This document shows, piece after piece, positions 12,320 to 22,422 of a stretch of 64,000 bases of DNA. The notes beneath the pieces were generated by a model, which saw nothing but the letters and a program-made list of their open reading frames with translations, did not search any database and was not told where the DNA came from. The stretch is from Trichosporon coremiiforme (taxonomy: Eukaryota; Basidiomycota; Tremellomycetes; Trichosporonales; Trichosporonaceae), in NCBI GenBank assembly GCA_039545355.1, contig BCJJ01000001.1, positions 618,570 to 682,569 on the forward strand, in the 5' to 3' direction. Numbering within the stretch: position 1 is the stretch's first letter; every line of letters starts with the position of its first letter. The translations under genes and the position numbers were made by a program.

Positions 12320-15300
12320 TTAACGAGCTGACCCGGGACGCGCGCGGCGAGCTCCTGGGGTCATTTGCCGAGCTGAGCGCGAAGCGGATCGGCGTCGCGA
12401 GGAGTCGGGGGTTCGTACTCTGCTCCTCTCGTCCAGTGCAAGCAGCGCGCTCATTTCCATCGTTGTGGCTGAGGGCGGGGATGAGGACGAGCCCTCCCGC
12501 ACCTCATACTCGACGGGAAGGCTGGAGCTGCGGCGATGCGAGTTTGGAGGTTGCGCTAGGCTGACAGTGCTGGGGGAGTCATCCCGCGCGACCTTTTTTT
12601 GCCTCGTACTGCCTGGCGCCCGCCTACTTCTCAGTGTCGCTCCAGCGAGCGAGCCAACAGGCATGTTCCTGGGGCAGATCGACGAGGTGGTCATTGTACA
12701 CGTGCAGTAGAAGCTGCATGCGGTTACTGATGACGAATTAGCGGCCTGGGGTGGGGAGGAAGCGCTGCGGTGGCTTACTGTACACTGGGGGGCTGCAGAC
12801 CGGCGGGAGACCGCCCTCGAGCTCCGCGTCTTCTCCGTCGCTGACGTTCTTCGGGAAAGTGCAGGGCACTGTCTCAGCCGTCCACAGCATCATGAAACAC
12901 CTTTCGCTCCCCTCAACTTGGGCTCCATCCCCATGTTGGCGAGGTACCGGAGCAGGCGTTTACGAGGGCTGTGGAACGTCGGGTCGGAGACGTCGTTGTC
13001 CTTGCGCTTGATGTGGATCGCGTGAGCCGACCGAATGCGGAGTTTTGCCTCCCGGCGTCGCTCACCGTGTCATCAGATTGAAACAGCTGGCACCGTCCCT
13101 TGGTGTTGGAAAGCGGCTGGGGAAGGAAGGTGCTGGTCGCTGGAACCGGCTCAGCTGGAACTGGCCCCGCGACCTCGTCACCTCCTTCGGCCGCAGATCC
13201 GCCCCCGACGTCTCCCGCGCCTACGACGCTGCGTCCCGTCCTGGCGAATCCTTGACCCTATACGCCTCAACGAGAGAGTGCTTGAGCAGCACACTGATCG
13301 GTAGCACAGATTGTCATCAACGCTTACTTTTCCACGAACGCAACCTTGAGCAAGGAAGCTTCGCGCTTCGAAGGGCTGTTGATCGGGGGCGCATTGGACT
13401 CGGGGAGCGGAATATCCGGCGGAGTGACGGTGTCACCGGAGGGAGCGCGTGGAAGATCTGGCGGAGGGGTATTGGCCAACCCCTGTTCGGAAGACTCGGC
13501 CCCCTTCTGAGCGGCATCGAGTGCCTCCTCCTCCAGCATGACCTGCTTCGAGCATGGCGCCGAGATCCATCTCCTCCTCCGCAGCAGCGCTCGTACCGAA
13601 ATCGCCATCCTTCTGGTCATTGGGATCGGACGAGAGGGGTCAAGCTCGGAGAGCAGGCTTGCGATGTCGAGGGAGCTCGTAATCTCAGACTCCATGGCGG
13701 CGTCACGAGCGCGCTGAGCACGCTCAATGCTGGTGGGCATCTGGAGAATGCTTGAGTCTTCGAGATCTCCCTTCCCTCCTGTCTCCTCAGCCGCTGGCAC
13801 TTGTTCCGAATGATCTTCTGCAGTTTCCTCAGCAAGTGGGCACCGTCGACGGCTGACATGGCACCCACGACAGGGATATTGCGGAAGCCCGGGTCAGCTT
13901 CCAGTATTCGGAGCCGGATCCAAGACAGCTCTTCTGTGTGCCGGCCATCTCCTCGTAGACCCAGAGCTCTGGGTACCGCTTCCTCAGCTCCTTCAACGAG
14001 AGAGCGCAGCTGGTGCCACCAGCCTACGCTGTGTCAGCCTGGGCTAGCAGAGGATCGAGATACTTACCGGTCGGAAGCGGCGGTCTGCGGCCCGACGAGC
14101 GCGTCCTCGCCGGTGGCGGCAGCTGTGAGGCTGATCCTGCTGCCATCTTGAACGAAGTTTGTTTTCAGGTCTGTGGCCGCTGAGAATGGCCAGCGAGCAT
14201 CTTGATCTCGACCTCTCCGTACCGCTCGTAGTGTGTGTCAAGGACATTCCTGCGGACGGAGCAAAAAGACGGGTCTTCATTGGATCCTGCGTCTGAAATG
14301 TCAGTCGAACGGCACGAGACCGTACAGCGCCAGGGAGCATGTAGGGGATGGCGCGTGAACCCGGAAGTTGCGTAGCGCTTCGGCCTCCGGCTTCTCATCC
14401 AGCCACGAAGAATGATATAAACTCACGGGTCATGCCGGTCTGACGGGGGACGCTTTTGGCCACGATCTGAGCCCCCTTCGTGGTGAATGAGCCAGACAGG
14501 TCCAGAGTCGCGCCGCGCGGACTAACGCGCACTAAGACCGGCTCTCGGAGCTTATGAACTTCGATGACATCGTCGGAATTGTCACTCGACAAGGGCTGGT
14601 CGAGCCAGGATAGGGATTTACGGTGACTTGGAGCTTCAGCGGCCCCGGTGCTCAGAGCTTGGGCGAGAAGTATCATGAGGGGGCGAGGATGATATTTGCG
14701 CGGTTGAAGACTTCCTTGACAGGGTGCTTTATGCTGAAATTCAGCCCATCGCTAAGGATAGAATGTGGAACTCCCCTTCTTGGAACCCCTTGAAGTGCCG
14801 CAGAGTCAGAATGGTTTCGAGACCCACGACCTCCTGGGTCTCGGGGTCGCGAATGCGATGCAGCTCAGCATCCTGAGGCGTTAACGTTTCGTCTCTGGAG
14901 TCATCTTGAGCACACACCTCCCACTGCAACAACTCCTTCTCGTAACCTGGGCTGGCCAGGCAGCCACCGACTCCGGAGCCGGTGTACATGTCGGTATTCA
15001 CCAATAGAGCTTTCTGGGTTGCTCGTCTGTCACAGACATGCTGTAGCGAGCACTCCCCGTCTCCTTCTCGTCCCAGTCGTCTCCTCGGAACTTTGCTTCC
15101 AGATGTGCGCCAGCATCACCTTAACTGAGTCCCTCCCTAGGGCTCCTCTCCTCTCGGTGACACTGGGCGAGGCAGATTAAACTTGTCGATGATAGCGCTG
15201 GCATGTTTTCAGCAGCAAGGTGTACTCGAACAACTACCCCGTTGCCTGAATAATGGAGAAGAGTGTGGTCGTCCGATAAAAGATCGATGGGTAGGCGACC

Positions 15301-15605
15301 CGCAGACGCGGAAGTGTACTTCCAACGGCAGGGGTCCTTCAGAAGGAGATGAGGCGACAATCACTCCCATTGAGGAACGGGCCCAGACTTGGGGCACAGA
15401 CTCCCGCCCCTACTGTCTTAACCTCGAGCAAGGGGTAGGCATCTGGGAAACTAACTGTCGTAGGCTTGAAGTCGAGGTGCATTTCGGCGGGCCACGGCTG
15501 CCACACTCGTTGTGTGGCGGCCAGCCGGCGAGCGGCCGGTATGCCATTCGCGCCTTTCGAGAGGGCTGCGTCCACCCAGACATCTACCACCATGACAAGT
15601 CCCAC
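12320..15605 (-). pseudogene. Probable decayed gene, family unknown
   Basis: A chain of minus-strand fragments reads like real protein but is broken by stops and frame changes. In transcript order: 15605-15342 (…AEMHLDFKPTTVSFPDAYPL…), 15100-15010 (…KFRGDDWDEKETGSARYSMSV), 15004-14741 (…YTGSGVGGCLASPGYEKELL… and …VVGLETILTLRHFKGFQEGE…), 14676-14395 (…DVIEVHKLREPVLVRVSP…), about 14020-13850 (…ELRKRYPELWVYEEMAG…), 13800-13324 (acidic, …SLDIASLLSELDPSRP…) and a Ser/Arg-rich part to 12320. Some frame changes could be introns (for example a GTAAGTATC donor near 14070), but several junctions have no usable splice sites. I do not recognise the family. It may be a relic, or a fast-evolving gene whose introns I failed to place. 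Confidence 0.35.
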
Positions 15606-15864
15606 ACTGATGGGCTACTGCCACAGGCAAGAGGCGCGGTAGTCAATCGTTCGATGCAAGTGAACCCTATTCTTCGCGCGTCTTCATTTGCTCCCACCGG
15701 ATAACCCTCAGTCCAAAGTCACTCAGGATTTTTCATGCGCGTCTCTGCTGTCCTCGAGCCGCTTTCCTTTGCCCCAGGCGATCCCTCGGTAGCTCCGTAC
15801 AGCGCAAACAGCTCACGACTGTTCAATAGTCTGCGGCACCAAATGTTTTCAGCACCAAAGCCTG

Positions 15865-15974
15865 GGCATTGTGGCGGAGTGGTTAACGCGGTTGACTCGA
15901 ATGGTCTTTCTTCGGAAAGGGATTCCAGAAATCAACTTCCTTCGGGAGCGCATGTTCGAATCATGTCAATGTCG
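15865..15974 (+). tRNA. tRNA-Ser (anticodon CGA) with 29-nt intron
   Basis: The acceptor stem GGCATTG pairs with CAATGTC (one G-U); the discriminator is G15974. The anticodon stem GTTGA/TCAAC encloses CT-CGA-A, with anticodon 15898-15900. The intron occupies about 15902-15930, directly 3' of position 37, the normal place for nuclear tRNA introns. A long class II variable arm (TTCCTTCGGGAGC) is diagnostic of serine. The T arm GCATG-TTCGAAT-CATGT is intact. A T-run just after (15976-15981) fits Pol III termination. Confidence 0.93.
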
Positions 15975-16515
15975 TCTTTTTACTTCTGTAAGTTCTGTTT
16001 GTATGCAGGAAGTGAATGGAGATGTTTTTAAGCAGTTCTGAGCATTGGATGAATGCAGAATCGTTGTGGATAGGTGGATCGGAGGGGCGCAGCAGTGTGG
16101 CAATTCCAGGCGTTCGTGACATTTTGTCATGTGACGGGTCGGTGGTGGGGTGAATTCGCAAGTACTTCGACAGCTGTCCCTGCTTGCTCGGAGCAGAGCT
16201 GCAGAAGCGAGAAAGCGAATTCAGATCTAGCTATCGATGCGTGTTTTTCCCTCCGACATGATTATGGGTCGCGGTGACATGAGCCGGCGACTCGCCCACC
16301 GAGATGTCCCTTACCGCCATCGCTTCCCTCGACGCCACCCTCGCCTCCTCCTCTGCTGCCACCGCCTCTGCCTGTATCTCCGCCCTCCATCGACTCCCAC
16401 GTACACCCGAATGTGCACCAGAATCACCAGAGCCGCTCTGACAGGGAAAAGGGGAGAAGGGCAGGCCCACTCGGCAGCGCCGGCGCCGGGATCGCAACGC
16501 GCAACGAGCGACCTC
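15975..16515. other. Spacer between the two tRNA genes
   Basis: These 540 bp hold a T-tract terminator for the upstream tRNA. A 48-codon frame near 16304-16450 starts MSLTAIASLDATLASSS and has host-like codon choice but no further support. No gene is called. Confidence 0.4.
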
Positions 16516-16604
16516 GCCTCGTTATATCAGTCGGTAGATAGTGTGACTCTTACGCTTAGAGCCGATTGATCACACAGTCATGGGTTCGAGCCCCATACGA
16601 GGCT
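16516..16604 (+). tRNA. tRNA-Lys (anticodon CUU) with 16-nt intron
   Basis: The acceptor stem GCCTCGT/ACGAGGC is perfect; the discriminator is T16604. The anticodon stem TGTGA/TCACA has loop CT-CTT-A-A once a 16-nt intron (16553-16568, CGCTTAGAGCCGATTG) is removed. The T arm ATGGG-TTCGAGC-CCCAT is perfect. The D stem is TATC/GATA instead of the usual GCTC/GAGC; it still pairs fully, but the change removes G10 from the internal A box. A TTTTT run follows at about 16606-16610. The mature sequence otherwise matches a normal fungal tRNA-Lys. Confidence 0.92.
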
Positions 16605-18131
16605 TGTTTTTGGACTTCGAGGAGGTGGAGATGGTGACGAGGTTGGTTGTGATGAAGGGAGACGAGGTGCTGGCCCTACGTGCGGGTCAGCAGCAGTTGT
16701 GGTCTCAAGACGCTGCGGGGACGCTTGCTGCAATCGCCACCGTATACTCAGATCGCAGAGGGGAGTCATACGGCTCAGATTGATTACGAGTACGAACAGA
16801 CTGGTCGACGCTTGAGCACGCTGGGAGTGGTATGGTGGGTGTTCCGCAAAGGCACTCCGCGGTGGACTGAGAGTTCGATTGCAGCCCGTACATCTCGGCC
16901 TCGCGTCCTCACCCGACAAAAGCACAGCACAGGCATGTCCACGCCCCCGTGGACTGCAAGCCTCCAACCGGTCTCCGGGACGCTCAGGCAACCAGTTTTC
17001 TAGATTTCGGACGTGTTTCCTGTATCCAGCCGCCTGTGGGCCATGTCCGGCAATACTGTGCACCGGGTTCACTTGTGCGTTTCCCGTTCGAGCCGGTTTC
17101 CGAATCTGTACCGGCAAGTACAGAGCGCAGCACGGTGCTTGACATGCTCTGGGGTCTGCCCAAGATCAAGTGGTCCCTGGGTTTCTCAGCTCAGCCCACG
17201 AATGACCCAGCTGCGGGCCATCTGAAGTCTCCTCGGGTGAGGGGATTACGGCAGCCCGCCTCGTGCGTTCCCGATCGGGGCATTCGTCATGCCGGGCATC
17301 CGATGCACGAGCCTGCGCATGTGCGACGCAACGCGGCCGAAGTCGAACAGCGACACGAACCGAACGGCCAGATCCGTGCTCCGGCTAGGAAGGGATTCGA
17401 GAAATGCCAATGGAGCGTGCGGGAGGTCGCGGGCAAGCTGTTCACCTGTTCAGCCCGAGGAGTGTTTCTCTCGCACGTCCGAACTGTTGTATCGGGCTCA
17501 CGCTGCTCGGAGTTCACTGCTCCATTGCAGGCACCGGGTCTGCTCTCTTCCTCAGTCACACGATATCGTCTCTAGCTGTCACCAGGAACAGGCTGCACGC
17601 ATCAGACCGTGTGAGCCCACCAGCCTTCGGCGTGATCGATGCCTCAGCGTGGAAGTTGACAGACGCGAGGACTGGCTCCGGAGCTCCATGGTTGGCGAGC
17701 CACAGCGAGAGGAGAGCAGAAGGTCAGCGATCAGTCAGTGCAAGGAATCCATAAGCATGATTTGAGTGCCCTGTTGAACATCGTTACGACAAGACAGTGT
17801 TCGGAGGACAGCCACTCCGTTCGTGAGCGGTCATACTCCTGGTGGCCGCGAGCGGTGCATCGGCAGTGAGGATGGTGCACCCCTTCGTATCGCTTACTCT
17901 GTACAGCGAACGGCGACGTCGTTGACGTGTCGACCCCATCTGTCACGCAAGTCACCGCTCATCCGACTGCATCGAGAGAGGCAACGAATGCTTCCTTCTA
18001 GCATGGTGGTCTCGTTTCAAGTTGCCTCGAGAAAGGACTAGACTTCGGGCAGTGCGAACCGGGCACGGCGCCGATGAGTCATGGTTCATTTGTACCTGTC
18101 CCCGTCTTACGTGTTCCGCGGTGCCGTACTG

Positions 18132-18167
18132 CCTTGTGCCGCACAAGGTATACCCCGCGCCGCGGGG
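18132..18167. repeat. Two adjacent perfect hairpins
   Basis: CCTTGTG-CCG-CACAAGG (18132-18148, 7-bp stem, 3-nt loop) is followed four bases later by CCCCGCG-C-CGCGGGG (18153-18167, 7-bp inverted repeat around one base). Both are directly visible in the sequence. Function is unknown. Confidence 0.6.
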
Positions 18168-19652
18168 CGCTGGTAGCCGCCGGCTGTGCCGTTGCATGTG
18201 CCGTACAGTCTGCTCCGGGCGCAGTCCTATCCTTCCCGCAGACAGCAGTTCCCAGGTTATCAGCAGCGTTCCGGAGACCGGCGGCAGTGACCAGGTCGCC
18301 GTGGGAAAGGTCATGGGCCTGGCAGAGTCTCTGTCGTGAGTATACTGTGCATGGAGATGTGGGGCGACCACGGTGGGACCCATAAAGCAGCAATGTGCTC
18401 ACACCATCAGAATGGCGATGGTGACCTGGCGACATGGGCAAGCGCAAACAACAGGGGCAGCCAGGGGGGCAAATCACTGTACTTTACTGAGTCACACCTG
18501 CGCGCCAAGGACGTAACTCAGTGGGGCGGCGATCTGGACTCGGATCGACTTCTGGAACGGCGTTCTGGATCGCCAGCCCACGCTCCGGGCTTCGGATCTG
18601 TCCTTGGGTCGCCGCGTGAGCTGCCTGAGCTGCCCGCTGCATGTGACACAAGCGATGCGGACGAGGCATGCGTCGCAGACGTACGTACACCAGCTATCAT
18701 GCTGCCTCACAGTTGTCCGTCGCATGACCTTCCATTCGGTCGCTGCATCGGTCTCTTGTCTGCGCCACGAGCCTCACGGATCCGAGCCTTATCGCTCTGG
18801 GGACCAATACTCTCGGCGAGTGGAACAGCACATGATGTCTCAGACCGGCGTACGGCGTACGCCTCTTTGTTGTGACACAGTCTGACTCATTGGGCTACGA
18901 GACAACGAGACATGTCTCGCCGTGTCGCACAGCCGGCGATCAGACGACGACCCCTCTCGTTCCCTGCACATGCAATGGTGTGAACCTCGCCATTCGCCCA
19001 ACCGTATTTCCCACCATGTTCCCAGGTTCCAGAAACGACAACAGCAAACATCGCGCGTCGGTGGAGGTCTCGGAGAAAGAGATGAGGGCCCCCAACCCCA
19101 ACTATGTACCAGTGATATTGGCTCTCAGCCCTCAATCATTACGATCTGTACTTGCTCAAGGCAATTCACGTGCTGCAGATGGCCGGCACATGCTTCAATT
19201 CTATGTAAGAATGGAATCTGTCTTGCTTCCATTCTTAGCTGGGTTGTGTTATTGCGATTACCAGGTTTCTATTTCGCCCAGCCGTCGCTTAGCTTGGGGA
19301 GCTCACGAGGTCGCGAGCTCGCGAAACGGCCACCTCCACCAAGGCCGATCTCATCCCCAGCCCGCTCGATCGAGAGCGGTGGCAACGGAAAAACGCGTGA
19401 CGCGTATTGATCCTCGTCTCCGGAGACCAGGGACGATGGCCCTGGACAATTCAGAGACGGGCGACGGAGTTCAATATGTACTAGAGCAGCAATGTTGCGC
19501 CCTCCTTTTGCCTCTGTTCGGGCTTGACAGGTTGCAAGCGTCATGTGTTCTGAGTCCTTTGAGCGTTACATGTCGCGTTGCTCATACATGTGACCGACCG
19601 TGCGAACTGGGGCTTGCCCGTTTGTTTACACGCTGCATTGATGTCTTGAGAT

Positions 19653-19704
19653 GCAAACAAACAAACAAGCAAACAAACAACAGCCACACACACACACACA
19701 CACA
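19653..19704. repeat. CAAA/(CA)10 microsatellite
   Basis: A run of CAAA units (19653-19681, interrupted once by CAAG) is followed by ten CA dinucleotides (19685-19704). It lies in non-coding DNA and is likely polymorphic. Confidence 0.9.
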
Positions 19705-22422
19705 AACGCCTCTGCTCTACATTGATGGTCTCACACCTGCATGGCCTGATGGTGTGGACCTACTTGCCGTAGTGCGCTTGGAAGCCGGCATCCGGGACCG
19801 ACGCGTCGCACCATGCCGCCCTTTCACGCGTCGTGGAGTCTAGTCCATCTTCGAGTTCATGAAAGCCTTTTTAACTTCATCGTCGTCATGGGCGAGCGAG
19901 TCCGCAGCCCAGCAAGAGGGAGGAGGCCAAGGAGAGAGCTGCAGACAACGAGCCAAAAGCCAAAGCCAAAGCCAGCAGAGCCGGGATCCCTGGTCCGCAG
20001 AGTTCAATAAGTTGCCGAAATTGACGTAAGCTTGTTCCGGTGTGCCTCACTTGGACCCTGATGCCGGATGCAGCAGGTGTCAGCTAGCGAACCGCAGTGC
20101 ATGACGACGTCGCCTAACTGCTTCAGCCGTGCATGACACACCTAGATGTGCGCGCTCTGCGCCTGCCGCCCCCTCTGGCTGTCACTGGGTCAGGCAGAAA
20201 CGGGTTGGCTTGTTGGTATCGAGCAATCGCACGCATTCGTCATGCGTCGCCCTCGAACGCCAGATTGCGTGGGTCCGATTGTGTTCGGAGGGATGCCACG
20301 AGGCAAGCCCCGGATCATGTGAACACGGACGATCGTCGGATGGACCAGCGAGTTCCGGCGCAGTCAGTATCGAAGTGTCTGGACTCATTCCGGTGACATG
20401 CCTTCTCGCCCTCGGTCTCGTCCATCGAGCCGCGAGTAGTGTCCGACATTGCGTCCCCAGGCTCACCTTTGCTCTGGGTAGGGGCCGAGGGGAACGGGGA
20501 GGGCATCCACGCCCGTGGCCCCGGTATGCTTCACAGCAGTACCGGGACGGTGAGCGTGCGGCACCGGCAGAGCCGGAGAGCCAATAACGGGGCCGCTCTG
20601 GGAACCCGGTGAGCGGTGTAAAACAGCAGCTGAGCCAAAAAACAAGACACCTCTCGAGCCGAAAAAGCCAAACCGAAACAGGTGCCCTCGCCAGCTTGAC
20701 GTGCCAGTGCCTGGGCTTTGAAGCTTGTTGCTGCCTCGGCGTGGTCGGTGCGCGTCATACTCAAGCTCATCGTGAGCCGGCCGGTGACTCCCGACAGTCA
20801 GCTCCACTGCGCTTCAGCGCTTCGTCAATGAAGCTTTGTGGGAGGTGCGACGAGGGGACTGTGCAACGCGGTGACCCATGGTGACCAAACAGATGCGAGA
20901 CGTGACCTGGCCTGAGTGACGGTGACTAAGGAAGGGGGTGCTCAATGCTTGAGCCGGCCACCACCGTGGTGCCGTGCCGGGCGGCGCGCGGCGCACAGAC
21001 CGGCAGGCTCTGGCGCAGACTGACTGAGTTGTGCGAGCTCCAAACGGCTGCACTGAAAGCCAGGAATAAGGAGAAGCGTCGCATCGCCGTTGCAGCATGG
21101 AACGTGTGAATGGCGGCCCAGCAGCATAGTGCAGCGCAGCGGCCACGCTGAGGAGCGAACACTCCTGGGGACACACTGGCCGCTGCGGTGGGCGCCGGGC
21201 GCTTGAATGCACGCATGCGATGCACCGTTTTATGCAGTGGTAGCTCCCCTAGAGCGGCGGGCGGGNGGGCGGGCGGGNGGGCGTCACCTTCGAACGCCGT
21301 ATCTGCGCAACTACGGTGGAGCGCAGGCAATCGGCTCCGTCAGCTAACCAAAGCTCGCAGACTCAAACACAGCAGAAAGGTTTTCGGAGGGCCCAGACTC
21401 GACGGAGTCCAGGACATGTTCTATGGCTCGCCTCTGTCCACACAACGGCTCAGGAAGTGCCAGGTGGGCCAGGGCTGGAAGCGGGTCGGAAGACGTGGTG
21501 GTGTCATGTCCGACGTTCCATTGTGCGGCGAGGCGACCCTATGCTTCTCGCTGCGTCTCTTGCGTCTCGCGTCGGAATGGACGGCGCCGTGTCGCTGCCA
21601 TCGCTCTGTCATAGCATACAGTGCAGTGCCTAAGATACACCTGCGTCAGGGGCCTGGCTCTTGGTCATGAATTTGCACCGGGATCCTCATTGAGCCCTTG
21701 AGGGCCCTGGGGATCTCCGGCCGCTGAAACTTCAGGGTGGGCCGATGTACCAAAGTAGAAAGTCGCGCAGAGTCGCGTTGACCGGAGGCGCCAGCACCGA
21801 TTGTCTCAGGGGACGCAGGGCACCAGCGACGACCCCAGGGTCACCGACGCGTCAGGACTCGCGAGCTGAGCTAAAGAGGCCCAGGTCGGCCAGGTCCAGA
21901 CGCCAGATTTAGTCTGCATGTCGCCTCTTCAGAGCGCCCTTGATTGCCCTCTTTGCGCCCCTCTCAGCGCCAGAGGGAATCCCACTCGTCCATCCTACAG
22001 CACTTGCGACGTGCCTCGCTCTCAGGATCTCACACACTCAGACTCTTGCTCTTCTTCTCTCTTCCGTGTCCGTCAGACCTGACCTGACCTTGCCGACAGA
22101 CTCCAACGCCCAGTCCTCTACCACACTCACTCTCTTTCTGTCACGCTCCTTCGCTCCCTCATCACCCCCCTTCATATCCTTCTCTTTGTTGTGTCTCACC
22201 CCCTCGACTCCACAACAACAAACATCTTTACCAACTCTCGACATCACATAAAGACTCCCGACCACTCGTTAGCTTCCTATCACAGCTTCCGCCTCTTCAC
22301 ACAACCCCCAACCCCCCAACGCTTCCCTCACCGCCATCTCGCCCGATTCAGCCTCTCACCACTCGCTACCGGGATCACAGTCTTCTTCCAACAGCGCCGC
22401 AGTCCGTGTTCGACCCGGAACA

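Larger units (their letters stand above)
16605..22422. other. 5.8-kb gene desert and promoter of the following gene
   Basis: I find no gene I can support. Features inside are adjacent perfect hairpins at 18132-18167, CAAA and CA microsatellites at 19653-19704 and a G-rich tract with two undetermined bases at 21258-21283. One exon-like frame at 19861-20027 (MKAF…, ending at a GTAAGC donor) has no acceptor partner I can find. From about 21930 the plus strand becomes strongly CT-rich, the usual promoter/5' UTR signature before the gene at 22423. A 323-codon frame at 18872-19843 was rejected as chance. Confidence 0.45.

Noticed and set aside
18872..19843. 323-codon open frame on the plus strand
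   Set aside because: It crosses the CAAA/CA microsatellite, has no domain, signal peptide or host codon bias, and similar-length frames occur on the other strand; chance in GC-rich DNA.
19861..20027. Exon-like frame ending NKLPKLT next to a GTAAGC donor, faintly like a copia gag start
   Set aside because: No downstream exon, no reverse transcriptase or integrase fragments and no LTRs nearby; the resemblance is seven residues.
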